From: Halocaridina rubra | Taxonomy: Eukaryota > Arthropoda > Malacostraca > Decapoda > Atyidae | Direction: 5' to 3' | Length of the DNA: 64,000 nt | NCBI GenBank assembly: GCA_037179515.1 | Contig: JAXCGZ010017036.1 | Coordinates: 116,001 to 180,000, forward strand | Part shown: positions 12,301 through 25,800 of the stretch, piece by piece | Numbering within the stretch: the first letter of the stretch is position 1 | Layout of the letters: the number at the start of each line of letters is the position of its first letter | The notes under the pieces: generated by a model | Seen by the model: the letters and a program-made list of their open reading frames with translations, nothing else | The model's database searches: none | What the model was told of the DNA's origin: nothing | Program-made: the position numbers and the translations under genes

Positions 12301-13019
12301 CCTACTGTGAACTGAATGCCATCTTGGATGCCGTGACTCTCCTTGTTCGACGACGAGTGAATGGGGTAATAATTTGTGACTCCCAATCGGCCCTACAAGC
12401 CCTATCCTCGCCAAGACCTATCTGTGGCCGTACTGTGGGAAATATACTATGTCGCCTCGCAGCCGCTCGGGATGCTTCTCTTGTTGTGTCTTTTTTGTGG
12501 ACTCCATCCCACATTGGGCTGACTGGCAACGACACAGCGGATCGTCTTGCCAAGGCGGCCTGTATGCTGGATGGGCATGCTGTGGACGCTGAGCCCTCCC
12601 TCCGATGCCTACGTAACATCATCTACTCAGCTGGGTTTGCCATGACGGTCCAGCGCAGGGACACGGAGAGGGCCAACAGTGTGTCCATACAGCACCATGA
12701 TCACTTCCTTCACAGTCGCTACAAGTATCGCAGACGCGGGTTAATGGTGCGGAAAAACAATGTAGTTAGTGCTCGGCTCAGAATGGGGTATCGGCCTTTA
12801 TGGCAGGTCTCCCAGACTCTAGATATGCCACAGTACACCTCCTGTAAATTATGCGACCGAACTAATGCTAACACTCTTGACCACTATTGTCTTCAGTGCC
12901 CCGCAGTGAGAGATGTTTTACCACGAGGTCAGAACTTAATACAGATCTGCTCATTTTTACTTAATGATGACAACCTTGATGTTATTCTTGCTCGTTTTCC
13001 TCACTTTGGTGGCCATTAA
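9239..13019 (+). pseudogene. LINE E ORF2: APE endonuclease, RT (YADD), RNase H, zinc motif; one frameshift
   Basis: The ORF2 product combines four parts. The endonuclease runs from about 9340 (ISWNAFGIRHSP) through MGDFNARHPALGD (about 9725). The RT has AFLDLKSAFD (about 11010), GTPQGGVLSP (about 11186) and YADD (11286-11297). RNase H has YVDGS (about 12176), YCELNAI, CDSQSAL and NDTADRLAK (about 12530), keeping the acidic DEDD set. A C-terminal Cys/His motif (CKLC...H..C..C, about 12843-12900) follows. The frame changes once near 9815, inside the endonuclease (after LLDYIRRY), so the copy is probably inactive unless this is a sequencing error. The frame overlaps the end of ORF1, and the true start is not certain. 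Confidence 0.88.
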
Positions 13020-13288
13020 TTATATTGAATTATACATATATTTTCTGTATGTTGCTATATAATTCTGTTTGTGCATTCTGCGTTTCTCTGAGCTTTACTT
13101 TTGCATATAATGTACTCTGTGCTGCCATTCTGTGAGTTGTGTGTTAGTATGCAGCAATGTTTTATCAATATGTACACCTCCCTGTAAACCATGTTCAATT
13201 CTTGATTTTATATCCATTTGAAGCATTATTTGTATGAACTCATGTAATGTCTGACGCCTTGGCGCAATAAATTAATAAAATAAAATAA
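13020..13288 (+). other. LINE E 3' UTR and tail
   Basis: This A/T-rich non-coding segment ends in CGCCTTGGCG (a 4-bp stem with a TT loop), CAATAAA and an A/T-rich tail that runs into (TC)n. AATAAA could be the polyadenylation signal of the element RNA. The terminal 38 bp match the tail fragment at 7391-7430. Confidence 0.75.
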
Positions 13289-15224
<1,936 letters not shown>

Positions 15225-16472
15225 CTACAATCATTTGGTGTTATATAGGGGTCAGTACTTGGTCCTATCCTCTTCTTTCATTTCTGACTGTCTAGTCATA
15301 CAGTATGCAGATTACACTCAACTACTCCTTATTGGTGATATTAATAATCTCCCAGAGGTAACCTTAAGAGCAGAAAACACTCTGTCAAAAATTAAACCCT
15401 ATTTTCAAGAAATTGGGCTGTTAATTAACAAAAATAAATCACAATGCAATTTTATTGGCGCAAGGTACCATATAGCACAAATTCCAAAAATCACAACAAT
15501 TAATTTTGCGGCAATATCATTACACCTAGTAAAACAGTAAAAAATCTAGGAATTCACTTTGATAACTACATGTTGATTGATAACATATAGATAAAATATG
15601 CAAAAAGGTTACAGGAACACCACTGTACTTATCACGTTTTAATTACTGCACAACTGTATGTGGAGCTACCACTAATACTCATATAAACAGAATATAGAAG
15701 TTTTTTTTTTTAATTTGCTGCTCGAGTTGCCCTGGGAGGAATAGGAAAGTATGACCACATCACACCAGCTCTCAAAAAACTTGGGTGGCTGCAGGCAGAA
15801 AACAAGGTCGCCTATGCTAATTTTTGTTTTTGTATACAAAATTTTGAACCAGCATTATCCTAGCTGGCTATTTAATTTAAAAACAATCAGGGATATTAGG
15901 GGAACCAACACAAGACAGAGTAGTGAGCTCTTTATTCAGAGAACAAACACAGAAGCAGGTTCTGAGATGATCACTATTAAAGGGCCAACACTCTGGAACA
16001 ATATTCCAGAGCGTCTTAAAAATTCATCCTCCTTCACAGCTTTCAAAGGCAAACTATATAGCTTTCTTTTGGACAAACAGTTGCTGCTCACGCGTTAATT
16101 AAACTTAATGATTTAATGCAATTTCTCTAAACACTAACCACTCTATATGTAAACTTTTATCGCCCTCTTTATTCTCTAAGTTAAGAACTAATTGTTCTCA
16201 TTGTAAGGAATACAAATATGGTCATGATGCCATAAAAACTATCCTGTATCGAATGTTATTTTTACTACTTTATTATTAACATTATTGTTAAAATTTTTAT
16301 TACAGTATTATTATTTTGCAGGAAAGCTATATTTATTTTAACTGTATGTATTACTCTCTTCCTTATTAGTTCAGTTTCATGTCTACTTATAAGTTAATCT
16401 TAACATTTTTTTTATAAGAATAACCATTGTACAAAAATGGAAATAAATGTTTGTTTGTTTGTTTGTTTGTTT
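15225..16472 (+). mobile_element. LINE F, decayed RT remnant with (TGTT)n tail
   Basis: This is a third non-LTR family. Frames broken by indels and stops still read GSVLGPILFF (about 15248), then QYADYTQLLLIGDINN (about 15302), where the second catalytic Asp of YADD has become Tyr. After another break come RVALGGIGKYDHITPALKK (about 15727) and the C-terminal block TLWNNIPERLKNSSSFTAFK (about 15990-16050). This order is typical of L2/CR1-type RTs. The 3' end is AATAAATGTTTGTTTG, a (TGTT)n tail at 16448-16472. The endonuclease part is missing. It is much older than copies A-D. Confidence 0.8.
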
Positions 16473-16570
16473 ACATTACCTCCAAACCGCTCATGATTTT
16501 TTGTATGTATATATATATATTTTTCTTTAACCTACAAGAGAATTCTACTGTGTTTGCACGGGTATATCAA

Positions 16571-18222
16571 CTAATTGTGATTACCTAATTGTGTTTACGG
16601 GAAAGAGCCCAAAGCTCGTATCTTCCCGTCTCCTGATCGGTTCCATTATAGACTTAGTGATACTTATCGTACCTGTCCTTAAAACTATGGATTGAGATAG
16701 CATTAACTACCTCCTCGCTTAGCCAATTCCAATTGTCAACTACTCTTACACTGAAAAAGTATTTCCTTACATCCTGCAACGAAGTTTTCTTACGAAGCTT
16801 CAAACTATGACCTCTAGTTCTAGAGCCAGCCATATCGAAATATCGATCCCTATCCACTCTATCATAACCATGAAGGAATTTAAAGACTGTCACCATATCC
16901 CCCCTTACCCTTCTAGCTTCGAGTGATGGTAAGTCTAATTCCCTCAGCCTCCCATCATAACTGAGATTGCGTATTTCTGGCACCAGTTTCGTGGCATGTC
17001 TTTGAACTTTTTCAAGCTTAGCTATGTGCTTTTTCAAGTGCGGATTCCAAAAGGGGGCTGCATATTCAAGTTTTGGCCTCACATAGGTTACATAAATATT
17101 TCTGAACATTTCCTTGTCCATGTGCCTGAAGGCTACCCTTACATTTGATAAGAATGCATATGCTGCCCTTACTATGCCATTTATATGTATTTCTGGAGAC
17201 AAATCTGCCAGTATGTTTACTAGGTCTCTCTCATTTTCTTTCTCTTGAAGTTGTACTCCAGCCACCGAGTAGTCAAGCTTGGGCCTTCTTGCACTTGTAC
17301 CCATTCTCATTACCTTACATTTTGAAGTATTGAATTTCATTAGCCACTTTTCTGACCACTCATGCAGATTATTTAGATCCTCCTGAAGTTCTCTACCATT
17401 GTTCTCGTTTTTTACTTTCTTCACAATCTTTGCATCATCTGCAAACATATTCATGAATGAATTTACAGACTCTGGTAGGTAATTTACATATACAAGGAAC
17501 AAAAGTGGCCCTAAAACTGAACCCTGTGGAACTCCACTACTAACTCTTCTCCATTCAGACACTGAGTGTCTTACTCTAACCCTCTGTTCCCTTCCTTCTA
17601 AGTAAGTTTTTATCCATTCCAAAACATTTCCACCTATTCTAGCCATTGAGTGCAGCTTCCTAATAAGTCTCCCATGTGGAACAGTGTCAAACGCTTTCTG
17701 GAAGTCTAGGAATATGCAATCTGCCCAGCCCTCTCTTTCCTGTAAGATTTGGCTTACCTCATCATAAAATTCTAATAAGTTTGTTACTGTTGATCTACCT
17801 TCTCTGAAGCCATGTTGCCTCACTGACAAAAAGTTGAAGGATTCCAAGTGAAGAGAGATATGTTTCCTTAGTAGTTTCTCTATAATTTTGCAAACTATGC
17901 TGGTCAAGGAAACTGGTCTATAGTTCAGAGCCGTATCCCTCCTTCCCTTTTTGAAGATAGGTATCACATTTGCTTGTTTCCAGCATCTTGGAATCTCCCC
18001 CGACTCCAGTGACTCCTTAAATATGATACTTAGTGCCACTGATATTGTGTTTGCGCATTTTTTAAGCACATGAGGGGATATGTCATCAGGACCTGTAGCT
18101 TTATGAACATCTAAATCCATCAGCGCTTTGCATACCTCTGTGGCTGTAAGGTTGATGTTCTTTAATACCGGCCCTTGAGCTTCTATCACTGCAATCTGAG
18201 GGAGTGGGGTATTTTCTACTGT

Positions 18223-18230
<8 letters not shown>
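16571..18230 (-). mobile_element. CR1-group LINE copy C (5'-truncated, minus strand)
   Basis: In element orientation the copy starts at AGTATTTACAGTAGAAAA, directly behind a (CA)n run, and ends with the family hairpin and a doubled AATTAGGTAATCAC tail. Everything upstream of the RT domain is missing. The 5' end faces the 5' end of copy D, about 195 bp away. Confidence 0.9.
16654..18230 (-). pseudogene. RT domain of LINE ORF2, copy C (N-terminally truncated)
   Basis: About 525 codons are open without interruption, from FTVENTPLPQIAV through LDFQKAFDTV, GVPQGSVLGP and FADD to the normal C-terminus DRYDKYH. One codon is lost in-frame at RDLVNIL (the other copies have RDLGVNIL), plus scattered substitutions such as YVNYLPE for YVNDLPE. 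The endonuclease and the start codon are absent, and the open frame continues upstream only through (CA)n sequence. It is therefore a fragment, not a gene. Confidence 0.88.
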
Positions 18231-18272
<42 letters not shown>

Positions 18273-18425
18273 TGTCTACATACATACGTACATACATACA
18301 TATGAACATAGTTCTATGAACATTCGTACTGATCTTTCACAAATACGCACCTTGTATGCTTGCATATTATCGTACATAAATGCACACATTCAACCCCACA
18401 CAAACCCACACGCACATACACACAC
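18229..18425. repeat. (TG)n and CA-rich spacer between head-to-head LINEs C and D
   Basis: (TG)n covers about 18229-18269, followed by CATACATA-like sequence and a CA-rich stretch ending CACACACAC at 18425. Read in each element's own orientation, both 5' ends sit behind an AC-type repeat. Confidence 0.9.
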
Positions 18426-21014
18426 GGTTGAAAGATCTGAGAGGACTGGTGGAGGGATAGCACTGCTCATAAGTGAGAGGATTCAAGTTGAAGAAATAAA
18501 CTTGGCTATAGAAAGTGAGTTCAAGAAATTTCTTGTTGCTCGCATAAATACTGGGTCAGAGAGCATTATAATAACTGTAACTCAGTTGTTAACATGGCAC
18601 GGGAAAAAGAGTGTAGGATTCTGATTATGGGAGACTTTAATCATAAAGAGATAGATTGGATAAATCTTGACCCACACAGTGGTGAGGACTCATTCGGGGC
18701 AAGATTCCTAGATTGCGTACAAGGGAATTTCCTACACCAACATGTAATGGAACCAACAAGGGCCAGGGGTGGGGATGAGCCATCACTACTTGATCTAGTG
18801 TTCACAGATAATGTGTTGGATATTGAAAATATTGAGTATGAACCACCAATTGGAAAGAGTGACCACTGTGTGTTGTTGATGGAGTATATCATTGAAGATA
18901 TTCTTCCTGAGAGTAGAGGCACTGAGGACATGAGGAGGAACTATCCGAAAGGAGATTACATCAAAATGAATGAGCTTTTTGCAGTTATTGACTGGAGAAC
19001 CTTATTTTACAACAAATCTGTACAAGAAATGTATGACATCTTTTGTGAAAAATATGGGAAGATAGTAGATTGCTGCATACCTGTCACCAAAGTAGGTGTA
19101 ATTCATGCCAGAGATAAATGGTTCGATAATGGGTGTAAAAGAGCTAAGGAGTGGAGAGACAAATGCTGGAAAAGGTATAGGAGGAGAAAAAACATAAATG
19201 CCTGGCAAACCTACAAAAGAGCAAGAAATGACTACCTAAGTAAAAGGAGAGAGGCAGAGAGAGATTATGAGAGGGACATCACCAGGAAGGCTAAAGAAAA
19301 TCCCAAGCTTTTCCACAGCTTTATCAGAGGAAAACTGAAGGTAAAAGAACAGGTTTTAAGGCTAAAGAGAGCGGATGGAAGCATCACTGAGACGGATGAA
19401 GAGATCTGCAAAGAATTGAACAAGGAGTTTCAGTCAGTATTTACAGTAGAAAATACCCCACCCCCTCAGATTGCAGTGATAGAAGCTCAAGGGCCGGTAT
19501 TAGAGAACATCAACCTTACAGCCACAGAGGTATGCAAAGCGCTGATGGATTTAGATGTTCATAAAGCTACAGGTCCTGATGACATATCCCCTCATGTGCT
19601 TAAAAAATGCGCAAACACAATATCAGTGGCACTAAGTATCATATTTAAGGAGTCACTGGAGTCGGGGGAGATTCCAAGATGCTGGAAACAAGCAAATGTG
19701 ATACCTATCTTCAAAAAGGGAAGGAGGGATACGGCTCTGAACTATAGACCAGTTTCCTTGACCAGCATAGTTTGCAAAATTATGGAGAAACTACTAAGGA
19801 AACATATCTCTCATCACTTGGAATCCTTCAACTTTTTGTCAGTGAGGCAACATGGCTTCAGAGAAGGTAGATCAACAGTAACAAACTTATTAGAAGTTTA
19901 TGATGAGGTAAGCCAAATCTTATAGGAAAGAGAGGGCTGGGCAGATTGCATATTCCTAGACTTCCAGAAAGCGTTTGACACTGTTCCACATGGGAGACTT
20001 ATTAGGAAGCTGCAATCAATGGCTAGAATAGGTGGAAATGTTTTGGAATGGATAAAAACTTACTTAGAAGGAAGGGAACAGAGGGTTAGAGTAAGACACT
20101 CAGTGTCTGAATGGAGAAGAGTTAGTAGTGGAGTTCCACAGGGTTCAGTTTTAGGGCCACTTTTGTTCCTTGTATATGTAAATGACCTATCAGAGTCTGT
20201 AAATTCATTCATGAATATGTTTGCAGATGATGCAAAGATTGTGAAGAAAGTAAAAAACGAGAACAATGGTAGAGAACTTCAGGAGGATCTAAATAATCTG
20301 CATGAGTGGTCAGAAAAGTGGCTAATGAAATTCAATACTTCAAAATGTAAGGTAATGAGAATGGGTACAAGTGCAAGAAGGCCCAAGCTTGACTACTCGG
20401 TGGCTGGAGTACAACTTCAAGAGACAGAAAATGAGAGAGATCTAGGAGTAAACATACTGGCAGATTTGTCTCCAGAAATACATATAAATGGCGTAGTAAG
20501 GGCAGCATATGCATTCTTATCAAATGTAAGGGTAGCCTTCAGGCACATGGACAAGGAAATGTTCAGAAATATTTATGTAACCTATGTGAGGCCAAAACTC
20601 GAATATGCAGCCCTCTTTTGGAATCCGCACTTGAAAAAGAACATAGCTAAGCTTGAAAAAGTTCAAAGACATGCCACGAAACTGGTGCCAGAAATACGCA
20701 ATCTCAGTTATGATGAGAGGCTGAGGGAATTAGACTTACCATCACTCGAAGCTAGAAGAGTAAGGGGGGATATGGTGACAGTCTTTAAATTTCTTCATGG
20801 TTATGATAGAGTGGATAGGGATCGATATTTCGATATGGCTGGCTCTAGAACTAGAGGTCATAGTTTGAAGGTTCGTAAGAAAACTTCTTTGCAGGATGTA
20901 AGGAAATACTTTTTCAGTGTAAGAGTAGTTGATAATTGGAATTGGCTAAGCGAGGAGGTAGTTAATGCTATCTCAATCCATAGTTTTAAGGACAGGTATG
21001 ATAAGTATCACTAA
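18426..21014 (+). pseudogene. LINE ORF2 (EN + RT), copy D, frameshift and nonsense
   Basis: Endonuclease motifs GDFNHKEIDW (about 18630) and KSDHC (about 18857) and the full RT set (LDFQKAFDTV about 19958, GVPQGSVLGP about 20130, FADD about 20220) are present. The 76-bp deletion near 18578 shifts the frame. A Gln codon has become TAG at 19923-19925, where copy B has CAG. After the stop the frame remains open to the normal end. Together with 5' truncation this makes the copy non-functional. Confidence 0.9.
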
Positions 21015-21105
21015 GTATAAAATGGAACCGATCAGGAGATGGGAAGATACGAGCTTTGGGCTCTTTCCCGTAAACACAATTAGGTAATCACAATTAGGTA
21101 ATCAC
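18426..21105 (+). mobile_element. CR1-group LINE copy D (5'-truncated)
   Basis: The copy begins at GGTTGAAAGATCTGAG, which corresponds to position 4014 of copy B, directly behind a CA-rich stretch. It runs to the 3' hairpin and a doubled AATTAGGTAATCAC tail. Compared with B it lacks 76 bp (the equivalent of 4167-4242) inside the endonuclease. Confidence 0.9.
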
Positions 21106-21690
<585 letters not shown>

Positions 21691-21693
<3 letters not shown>

Positions 21694-22430
21694 TATCGCT
21701 ATTAATTAATAATTTATTAGTTAATAAATTATGTAAATGCGCACATCAACTTATATTCTTGTTTTCGAAGATGCGTTCGAGTTCGAATACAATTTTTATC
21801 AAGAAGAGCGCTTGTATGTTTGTGCGTTCGGACATGGGTATAGAATGGAACGTGTGTTTCTGACCAGGCCCGCATAGGTGGAGTATTCGGTGTTTGTAGT
21901 AAGTGTTGTGGGGGGGGGGAGTTTTTTTTTTTTTTCCTGGGGTGAATCGGGACGTCGAGGATTGAGGAGGGAGAGTGTGGACTTCTCTCATATTTTATTC
22001 ACTCTTAGCAGAGATGTAAGAAGTTAATAAATGAAGAAAACTGTATGGTAATGTAAAAGATGTTAATTTGGTGTAATGACAGTGTCTGACATACTCCTAT
22101 TTCCATGGAAAAGCTACCATTAAATGCGATTCGTTGACGTGCTGTTGTAAGTAGGCGTGGCATTGGTTGTGAGAGTCCAAAGCAGTGTTACCAAAAACAG
22201 GGCCAAAATTATATGACATCACCTGACATTCAGCTATGATTATGAAAGAGTAGTGTACTATTTCCGGTACTTTAATGGATACCGTATACAGCTTGCCGTT
22301 TATCGTTGTCCAGATGGTTTTGAAAGGATCTTTTCGCAAAGAAAAAAAGAGAAAGAGAAAAAGGCCAAAATAAGGCCAACTAAGAAATCCCATGTCTAAG
22401 TGGGATGCCCACTCTGAGAACTTCAGTCAG
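21691..22430. other. Presumed upstream region of the giant gene
   Basis: Non-coding sequence without microsatellites. It contains a G9/T12 run near 21911-21935 and a purine-rich stretch near 22339-22375. No coding potential was seen. Its place upstream of the promoter candidate suggests regulatory DNA, but no specific site could be defended. Confidence 0.4.
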
Positions 22431-22464
22431 TCAGTAGCCCGCGCGCCTCCTGAAAGCGTGGATG
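22431..22464 (+). promoter_or_regulatory. Candidate core promoter: arthropod Inr plus DPE
   Basis: TCAGTA at 22431-22436 fits the arthropod initiator closely, at the end of a TCAGTCAGTCAGTA run. If the A at 22433 is +1, then GGATG at 22460-22464 falls exactly at +28 to +32 and matches the DPE consensus RGWYV. No TATA box was seen about 30 bp upstream. The region just downstream is CpG-rich (CCCGCGCGCC, CCGCCCGCC), unlike the surrounding A/T-rich DNA. It would give a 5' UTR of about 450 nt if unspliced. Inference from motifs only. Confidence 0.4.
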
Positions 22465-22885
22465 TGTTAGAGAGGTGTCATCTGCTCATCCGCCCGCCCT
22501 CACACCGACCTCCTTCAGTGCCTCCTCTCTGTTGTAATAAGGAATTCTTTTGAAATTTACGAAAAACGGAGTAATTTAGAGTGTTATTATCGCTGCCCTT
22601 CTTGCAAGTGATTGTCAACTTCATTCAAGTAAATGAAATATATTTTTAGGAAACTAACACTATTTTGTTTTTTTACTATAAAATATAATCTTATATTCCT
22701 TTGAAAAAAAAATAAATCGGTACCTTTTATTGGTTTCGCTGAAATTTTGAATTATGTGTGAAAATATTAGTGAAAATTACATCTGCAAGAGATGGTAGAA
22801 CAATTAGATTGGAAGTACAGTGAGTTATCTCCGAGGAATTAATTAATTATAATTCTTTAAGGAATTTTTTTCAATAGTAAGCAGC
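22465..22885 (+). other. Probable 5' UTR, with a possible 3' splice site at 22876-22877
   Basis: The sequence has many stops in all frames. An in-frame TAA at 22850-22852 closes the frame 11 codons before the ATG. A T-rich tract followed by CAATAG ends at 22877, eight bases before the ATG, and looks like a usable splice acceptor. The coding exon could therefore start at 22878 and be joined to a distant 5' UTR exon. Confidence 0.4.
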
Positions 22886-25800
22886 ATGGGAAACACTGAA
22901 GGAAAATCCACAAGTAGAAAAAGGAGGCGCTTAGAGCCCCCTGCAAGCACAGATCGACCTCTCCCTCCTTTACCCACAGAAGGGGAGGGGGAGGCACCAG
23001 ATGAGGTAGATCTTGACACTCCTCCCCCATATCCTCCTCCTCCACCACCAGGGGAAGAAAAGGTGAATAAAAGATATTCTTGGAGGTTGAGAGACTCCGC
23101 TGTCTTTGGCCAGAGTGAAAACAAGAGGCGTTCGTGGCTACTAAGCTTCTCTCCTGCAAATGAAGGATCCAAAGGGAAACTGGCAAAAGATGGTAAGGAT
23201 GTCAACGATACTCAAATCATAAACATGAACGCAAGTGTGGATAATGTGGACATAAAGTCAGGCATCCCTATTGTGAGAGTCAATGCCGAAGAAAGGGATC
23301 TTTTTGCTGAATCCATTGGAACATGGAATGTTCAAAGCGGCATCAGAACAAACGAAACGGTGAGGAGAGAATCACAAAAACTCACTAGTAACATTTCGAA
23401 TAATGATATGACAGAGGTATTGCCGGTGGGTGGATATCCTCAATGGAACATGGAAGGCAGAAAAGCCACAATTGTTAATAGGGAGTACATTCGTGGAGAA
23501 GATCCAGATGCGCCAGGGTACAGCTTACTACAAGAGGGTGCTCAAACTGATGTGAAACGTTCAGGAGATGTAGATAATGCAAATGTGCAGTCCATTAATG
23601 TAAATTTTAATTCCACCTTGAATGAAGAATTGCAGAATGTTATAGATGAACTTAAAGGTAAGGGAACTACTATTGAAAGTGATGCCAGATTTGGTTTTTT
23701 AGAAGGCAAAAATTTTGTATCTATGTCATCTACAGATAAAGTCATAACAACAGATATTAATGTCAGGGATTATACTTCTACCACTAACAAGGATTCCTTA
23801 AGCAAACTTGAAGCTGAATTGAGTGCATTGCTCTCACCTGACTTGGAAGTACATGGAAATGCAGGTAGGCCAAGAGTAGATGCTAATTCTGTAGGTATCA
23901 CTTCTGAACTTGTCAATGGAAATGGGTTAGATAGTGGCAACATAAGTTATAATATTGCAGGTAGTAGTGAGAATGGGACACATATTAGTCACACTTATAA
24001 TGTAGATGTCACTCCAAATCTTCCTCTGCCAGACATCCAAGAATTCTCAGGTAAAAATGTGCCTTATCTTCCAGACCTATTGAAAGGGAATCATAAGTTA
24101 GGGTTGACAATCAAAGGTTTGGGTAATAATGATGATTCATTACATAGTGGATTAGATTATGATAGTGGAGGGAAGTATTTGGCTCATGATTTGAACATTA
24201 ATATTCATTCTACTAATGGGAAGGTAACACTCACTGATCAGGAAAATAAGTCCCCTGATAAAGATAGTGCATATGAATCTGGTGAAGTACCATCTAAGGA
24301 AATGTCACTAGTTGATGCAAACATAAGAACACCCCATATTAACATTAGAACCAGTACCCCAGTTGTTGATTCTAAACCCAAACTTATGCCTGAAAACTTA
24401 GATAATGTGGAATGTGAAGACAATTACACATTATCAACAGAAAATGTAAGCTCCCTTGAACCTCCCAGTACCACTGAAAATGAAGTGCCTAAGAAGAACA
24501 GGAAGACAACTTTAGGACCCTGTGCTTGTGTTAAATCTGAGACAGTTGAAAAGGAAGAACCATATGTATTTGCACAAAGTGTTAATGAAAACACAGCCAG
24601 TAGTTCAGGAAGAATTGATGTATCACACTCAGAAGCAGCAAATATTGGCAGTGGTGAAGCAAGCACTCTAGACAAAGGAAATATATCTATAAATACTAAA
24701 TTGAAGGAACCAAAGAAAAAGAAAAGCAACTTTACCTCATGCTTTGGTAAAGCAAAAGCCCCCAATACTGAAAAGCTGAAATTTTCGGATGTAGAAGTAA
24801 ACCCCTCTAATATTAACCCAGTGGTTTTGGTTGACAGTTCAGTTGTGTCTGATAATTCCTTGCATGTTTCAAACAAAGATATTGAAGATACTGGAGATGC
24901 TAGTAAAATAAAGATTTTCAATGATTCAAGCGTTACAGTATCATCAGATAGTAATTTAGACTTCAAGAAAAAAGATGCAAAATTAGAAGGAAGATCGCAT
25001 ATACCTTCAGTGAGTTGGAAAGGTGAAATGAATGATAACCAGATTGATATGAGTAGCACAAATGATGTGTCAGTATGTACTCCGTCTCCTGATATACCTG
25101 AAGTAGACACCCCACAAATAAATCTGTCTGCACAAATAACAAGTTTGAATACAGCTGTAACCAGTACACATGCTTGCTATGATGTATCTAATATATTAGT
25201 ACAAGGAGAAATTCCTTCAGTACCATTTGATTCTGAAAACCATAAAAAAGAAGGCAATATTAATGTTGGAGATTTGTGCATGAAAACCAAAAAGCCCAAA
25301 TTTGATATGACATCAGATGAAGTTGTCATTGACTCTCCTGATACTGATATAAATTATGATGTTGCTCCTCCTGATTTGCAGGGAGATATTACTGTTCAGT
25401 CTTCAAATGAAAAACTAAAGTGTGATAAATCAAAAACAAAGTTTGATAAGTTATTTGGAAAACCCAAGGGTTCAGACACTGAAGGAAACTATCAGTCCGA
25501 TAAAGTAAAGAAACCAGAAGTAAATATATCAAGCAATATTTCTGGTGCCGAAGGTCAAATTGATGTTAACACTCCACATATTGATATAAAATCAGATAGA
25601 TCAAAAGGTAAATTTGGGTCATGCTTTGGTAAACCTAAGACTTCAAAATTTGAAGAGGAATATGAGCCTGGAAAAGAAAAAGTCATGGAACAGGAAGGAT
25701 ATGTGTCAGGTGATATAACTGGCTGTCAAGATGGCATGCCTGTTCACTCCTCAAATAGTAAATTAAAGGCACATAACCGGAAAGCCAAGCTTGGGTCATG

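Larger units (their letters stand above)
7511..13288 (+). mobile_element. LINE E, RNase H-bearing non-LTR retrotransposon in (TC)n
   Basis: This element of about 5.8 kb carries a 5' UTR, ORF1 with CCHC knuckles, ORF2 with APE, RT (YADD) and RNase H domains, and a 3' end CGCCTTGGCGCAATAAA followed by an A/T-rich tail. (TC)n lies directly upstream and downstream, so target duplications cannot be delimited. The RNase H domain and CCHC ORF1 place it in the I/R1/LOA group of clades, distinct from the CR1-group copies nearby. It is GC-richer than its surroundings and has only one visible coding defect, so it looks comparatively young. Confidence 0.88.
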
